DNA of 64,000 nt from Allohahella marinimesophila (lineage in GTDB: Bacteria > Pseudomonadota > Gammaproteobacteria > Pseudomonadales > Oleiphilaceae), in assembly GCF_039538005.1 (NCBI RefSeq), contig NZ_BAABBO010000005.1, forward strand, positions 1 to 64,000, written 5' to 3'. Both the position numbers and the translations under genes were made by a program. Below are positions 61,991 through 64,000 of the stretch, in pieces (position 1 is the first letter of the stretch; every line of letters begins with the position of its first letter). Below the pieces are notes generated by a model. The model was not told the origin of the DNA and did not search any database. It worked only from the letters and a program-made list of their open reading frames with translations.

Positions 61991-62100
61991 GTCTTGCCGC
62001 TTCGTCCCTTCATCTATGGCTTCTATCGGCAGAAAAGCGGCAAGACTTGAGCGCCAGTTCCGCCAACTGCTTCATATATCCCACCCTCCCCTTGCCGCTT
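61991..62100. repeat. Three copies of CTTGCCGCTT in the flagellin intergenic region
   Basis: Copies at 61993-62002 (plus) and 62035-62044 (inverted) form a 12-base inverted repeat (GTCTTGCCGCTT) with a 32-base spacer. A third lies at 62091-62100 (plus) and a shorter CTTGCCGC at 62164-62171. Likely protein-binding sites, perhaps for a sigma-54 activator. Confidence 0.6.
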
Positions 62101-62195
62101 TTTTGACGCCAGCGAACGCCACATTCCCTTAACCCTCTCCAGGAATAAGTTTACTTTCAGTGACTTGCCGCACGCCCCAGGACATGCCGATAGAG

Positions 62196-62212
62196 TTGGC
62201 ATCATCTGTGCT
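62196..62212 (+). promoter_or_regulatory. Sigma-54 promoter of flagellin 2
   Basis: TTGGCATCATCTGTGCT has GG (62198-62199) and GC (62210-62211) separated by ten bases, with TGGCA and TGCT of the consensus. The start point would be about 65 bases before the ATG. A nearby GCCGATAG (62186-62193) resembles a sigma-28 -10 element but has no -35. Confidence 0.68.
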
Positions 62213-62287
62213 TTACCCCTTCCCAACAGGCCTCCTTTGAGGTCACGGCTTAACGACCAGCGCTACAGAGCGTCAAAGGGGAACAAC

Positions 62288-64000
62288 ATGCCACAGATCA
62301 TCAACACCAACTCGGCTTCCATCAACGCCCAGCGCAACCTGAACCAGTCGCAGAGTGGATTCCAGACTGCACTGGAAAGGCTGTCTTCTGGCTTGCGTAT
62401 AAACAGTGCGAAAGACGACGCCGCTGGTCTGGCCATTTCAACCCGCTTCACCTCACAGGTTCGGGGTCTTGAAGTGGCCATTCGAAATTCAGGCGATGCC
62501 ATCTCCCTGGCACAAACCGCTGAGGGTGCACTGGGTGCAATGACCGAAAACCTGCAGCGGATTCGTGAACTGGCACTGCAGTCGGCCAACGCCACCAACT
62601 CTTCAGTTGATCGCCAGGCACTGAATACAGAAGTGAATCAGCTGCTGGAAGAAATCGAGCGCGTGTCGACTCAGACCAACTTCAACGGCACCAACCTGCT
62701 CGACGGCACTTTCTCTGCAGTAACCTTTCAGATCGGTGCCAACGAAGGTGAATCTGTCAGTTTTGGTATTGACGGTGCCACAGTCGACAAGCTCGGTGCT
62801 GCCAACACAGACGGCATTTCATCCGAACCTGAAGCGGCTGCCATGCTGCCAGGCGACCTGAAGATAAATGGCTTTGCCATTGATGGCTCTGCGGCGAGTG
62901 ATGACACGATTTCTCGATTTGATCAGGCGCAGAGTGCGATCGCTAAAGTAGCGGCTATTAACAAGTCAACCGAGCAGACGGGCGTCGAGGCTGTGGTCAA
63001 CGGCACCTTCGTGGACGGTACTGCTTATCCGCCTGCGCCAGCCACTGCACCGGCGGATGCTGCCAGCGCTGTGACGATCAATGGCGTCGCTGTTGCGCTC
63101 GAAACCAGGGGCGCGCTGAGTGCCCAGGTCAACCTCGAAAACGTTGTCTCGGCGATTAACGAGAAAACAGGCCAGACTGGTGTCACAGCCGTGTTCAGTG
63201 GCAACCCCGCATTGGGCGTGCAGCTGACGGCGGCCGATGGCCGAAATATCACACTGGGAACAGCTGGCACGAATACTGATGATTTTGGCCTCGCGACTTC
63301 AAGCGCAGCGGTACCGCCAAGTGGCGGTACAACCTATGCCGGCACCTTCACACTTGTGTCAACAGACGGCTCGGCCATCGATGTAGATACCGATACCGGC
63401 AATATCGGCAACGCAGGCCTGACGGTCGGCAACTTCAGCGGCAATAATAGTGGCGCCGTCAGTGCTACTGTCGCAGAGGCGGCTTTCGCTGCGGGCGATC
63501 TGGTCATTAACGGCGTGCCAGTGGGCCCAACACAACCGAACTTCGATACGGCTTCTGATGTCAATCCATCCTTCAGCGCGATCGCCAAAGCCAAGGCAAT
63601 TAACGAGCTCTCTGAACAAACCGGCGTAACCGCCACCGCAAATCCGACCGTACAGAACGGTGGTGCGATTACAGCTGGCGGCGCCCTCGCTGCGACCTTT
63701 TCATTGAATGGTGTGGCCTACGCGGTGTCCACAACGGCGACTGACACGGTCGCCGACATTCAGCGCGCGGTAGTCTCTGCCGTCAATAACAAGTCGGGAC
63801 AAACTGGCATTCGCGCAGAAGCGTTCAATGACTCCTACCGGCTGCTGGCCGATGACGGCCGAAATATCAGCATTACGGCCCAGAATGGAGATGCGGCCAC
63901 GATGGGCCTGCCAGCCGACGACACCTACTACAGCACACTGTCGCTGGAATCAGCTGGCCAGATCGAACTGGGCTCACTGACCGGCAACATTGCGAATAGC
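62288..64000 (+). CDS. Flagellin 2, 3' end cut by window edge
   Basis: The frame is open from the ATG at 62288 (AAGGGGA six bases upstream) to the window end, 571 residues. D0/D1 is canonical: N-T-N-S-A-S-I-N-A-Q-R-N-L-N-Q-S, L-S-S-G-L-R-I-N-S-A-K-D-D-A-A-G, and R-I-R-E-L-A-L-Q-S-A-N. The middle repeats the layout of flagellin 1: G-D-L-K-I-N-G, T-E-Q-T-G-V, K-T-G-Q-T-G-V, T-A-A-D-G-R-N-I, then a second unit with G-D-L-V-I-N-G-V, S-G-Q-T-G-I and L-A-D-D-G-R-N-I. The C-terminal helices lie beyond the window. It is divergent from flagellin 1 and uses a different promoter class. Confidence 0.92.
   Translation, partial: MPQIINTNSASINAQRNLNQSQSGFQTALERLSSGLRINSAKDDAAGLAISTRFTSQVRGLEVAIRNSGDAISLAQTAEGALGAMTENLQRIRELALQSANATNSSVDRQALNTEVNQLLEEIERVSTQTNFNGTNLLDGTFSAVTFQIGANEGESVSFGIDGATVDKLGAANTDGISSEPEAAAMLPGDLKINGFAIDGSAASDDTISRFDQAQSAIAKVAAINKSTEQTGVEAVVNGTFVDGTAYPPAPATAPADAASAVTINGVAVALETRGALSAQVNLENVVSAINEKTGQTGVTAVFSGNPALGVQLTAADGRNITLGTAGTNTDDFGLATSSAAVPPSGGTTYAGTFTLVSTDGSAIDVDTDTGNIGNAGLTVGNFSGNNSGAVSATVAEAAFAAGDLVINGVPVGPTQPNFDTASDVNPSFSAIAKAKAINELSEQTGVTATANPTVQNGGAITAGGALAATFSLNGVAYAVSTTATDTVADIQRAVVSAVNNKSGQTGIRAEAFNDSYRLLADDGRNISITAQNGDAATMGLPADDTYYSTLSLESAGQIELGSLTGNIANS

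Larger units (their letters stand above)
61812..62287. other. 476-base intergenic region between divergent flagellin genes
   Basis: No convincing gene. It holds a sigma-28 promoter facing flagellin 1, a sigma-54 promoter facing flagellin 2, three copies of CTTGCCGCTT and A/T-rich stretches. A 67-codon open frame at 62023-62226 on the minus strand has no ribosome site and no protein-like character. Confidence 0.8.

Noticed and set aside
62186..62193. GCCGATAG as a sigma-28 promoter of flagellin 2
   Set aside because: No TAAA-like -35 at the right distance; the sigma-54 match just downstream is better.
62023..62226. 67-codon open frame between the flagellins
   Set aside because: No ribosome site; it overlaps the sigma-54 promoter and repeat region and its sequence is not protein-like.

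Overview
The window looks like chromosomal DNA from a free-living, probably aquatic, polarly flagellated gammaproteobacterium. Grounds: GC-rich coding, an flgBCDEFGHIJKL cluster with a sigma-54 promoter ahead of flgB, flagellins with sigma-28 and sigma-54 promoters, a MASE2-type class III adenylate cyclase, a two-domain QueF, PutA without a DNA-binding domain, RdgC, YaaA and a Pat-type acetyltransferase. The genus cannot be fixed from this sequence. No rRNA, tRNA, CRISPR array, prophage or insertion sequence was seen.

Layout. 1-3.5 kb: two bacterial Ig-like (Big_2) repeat proteins; the first is cut by the window edge, and the second is interrupted by an undetermined base in a (GAC)n tract. 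3.5-5.9 kb: a small membrane protein, a REC-REC-degenerate GGDEF regulator and an anchored envelope protein. 6-9.7 kb: an MCE/Mla-like lipid ABC transporter operon (STAS-permease, ATPase, MCE protein, auxiliary lipoprotein). 9.7-14.6 kb: a four-gene operon (retropepsin-like protease, inactive transglutaminase/7TM protein, ATP-grasp ligase, AstE/AspA-like deacylase). This is the best candidate here for a poorly described system. 14.8-20.7 kb: proline use (putP, putA, AraC regulator). 20.7-33.3 kb: flgB to flgL in order on the minus strand. 33.5-40.7 kb: nitroreductase, DUF962 protein, adenylate cyclase, queF with a YadGH-type ABC exporter, and two lipoproteins. 40.8-43.7 kb: a Fur-box-controlled ferric iron uptake pair without an ATPase gene. 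43.8-56.4 kb: acyl-CoA synthetase; FIST sensor, GGDEF-EAL phosphodiesterase and pdxH; yaaA; rdgC; and a head-to-head pair of Pat-like protein acetyltransferase and HDAC-family deacetylase. 56.4-64 kb: fliS, fliD, flaG and two divergent flagellins, the second cut by the right edge.

How the genes work together. The flagellar genes build rod, hook, rings, junctions, cap and filament, and their promoters fit a class II (sigma-54) / class III (sigma-28) hierarchy. Hook, junction, cap and flagellin proteins are all enlarged by glycine/asparagine-rich beta modules. Second-messenger genes recur: a c-di-GMP phosphodiesterase next to a FIST sensor, a degenerate diguanylate-cyclase-like receiver protein and a cAMP synthase. 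Envelope maintenance (MCE lipid transport, the ligase/protease cluster, several lipoproteins) is the other main theme.
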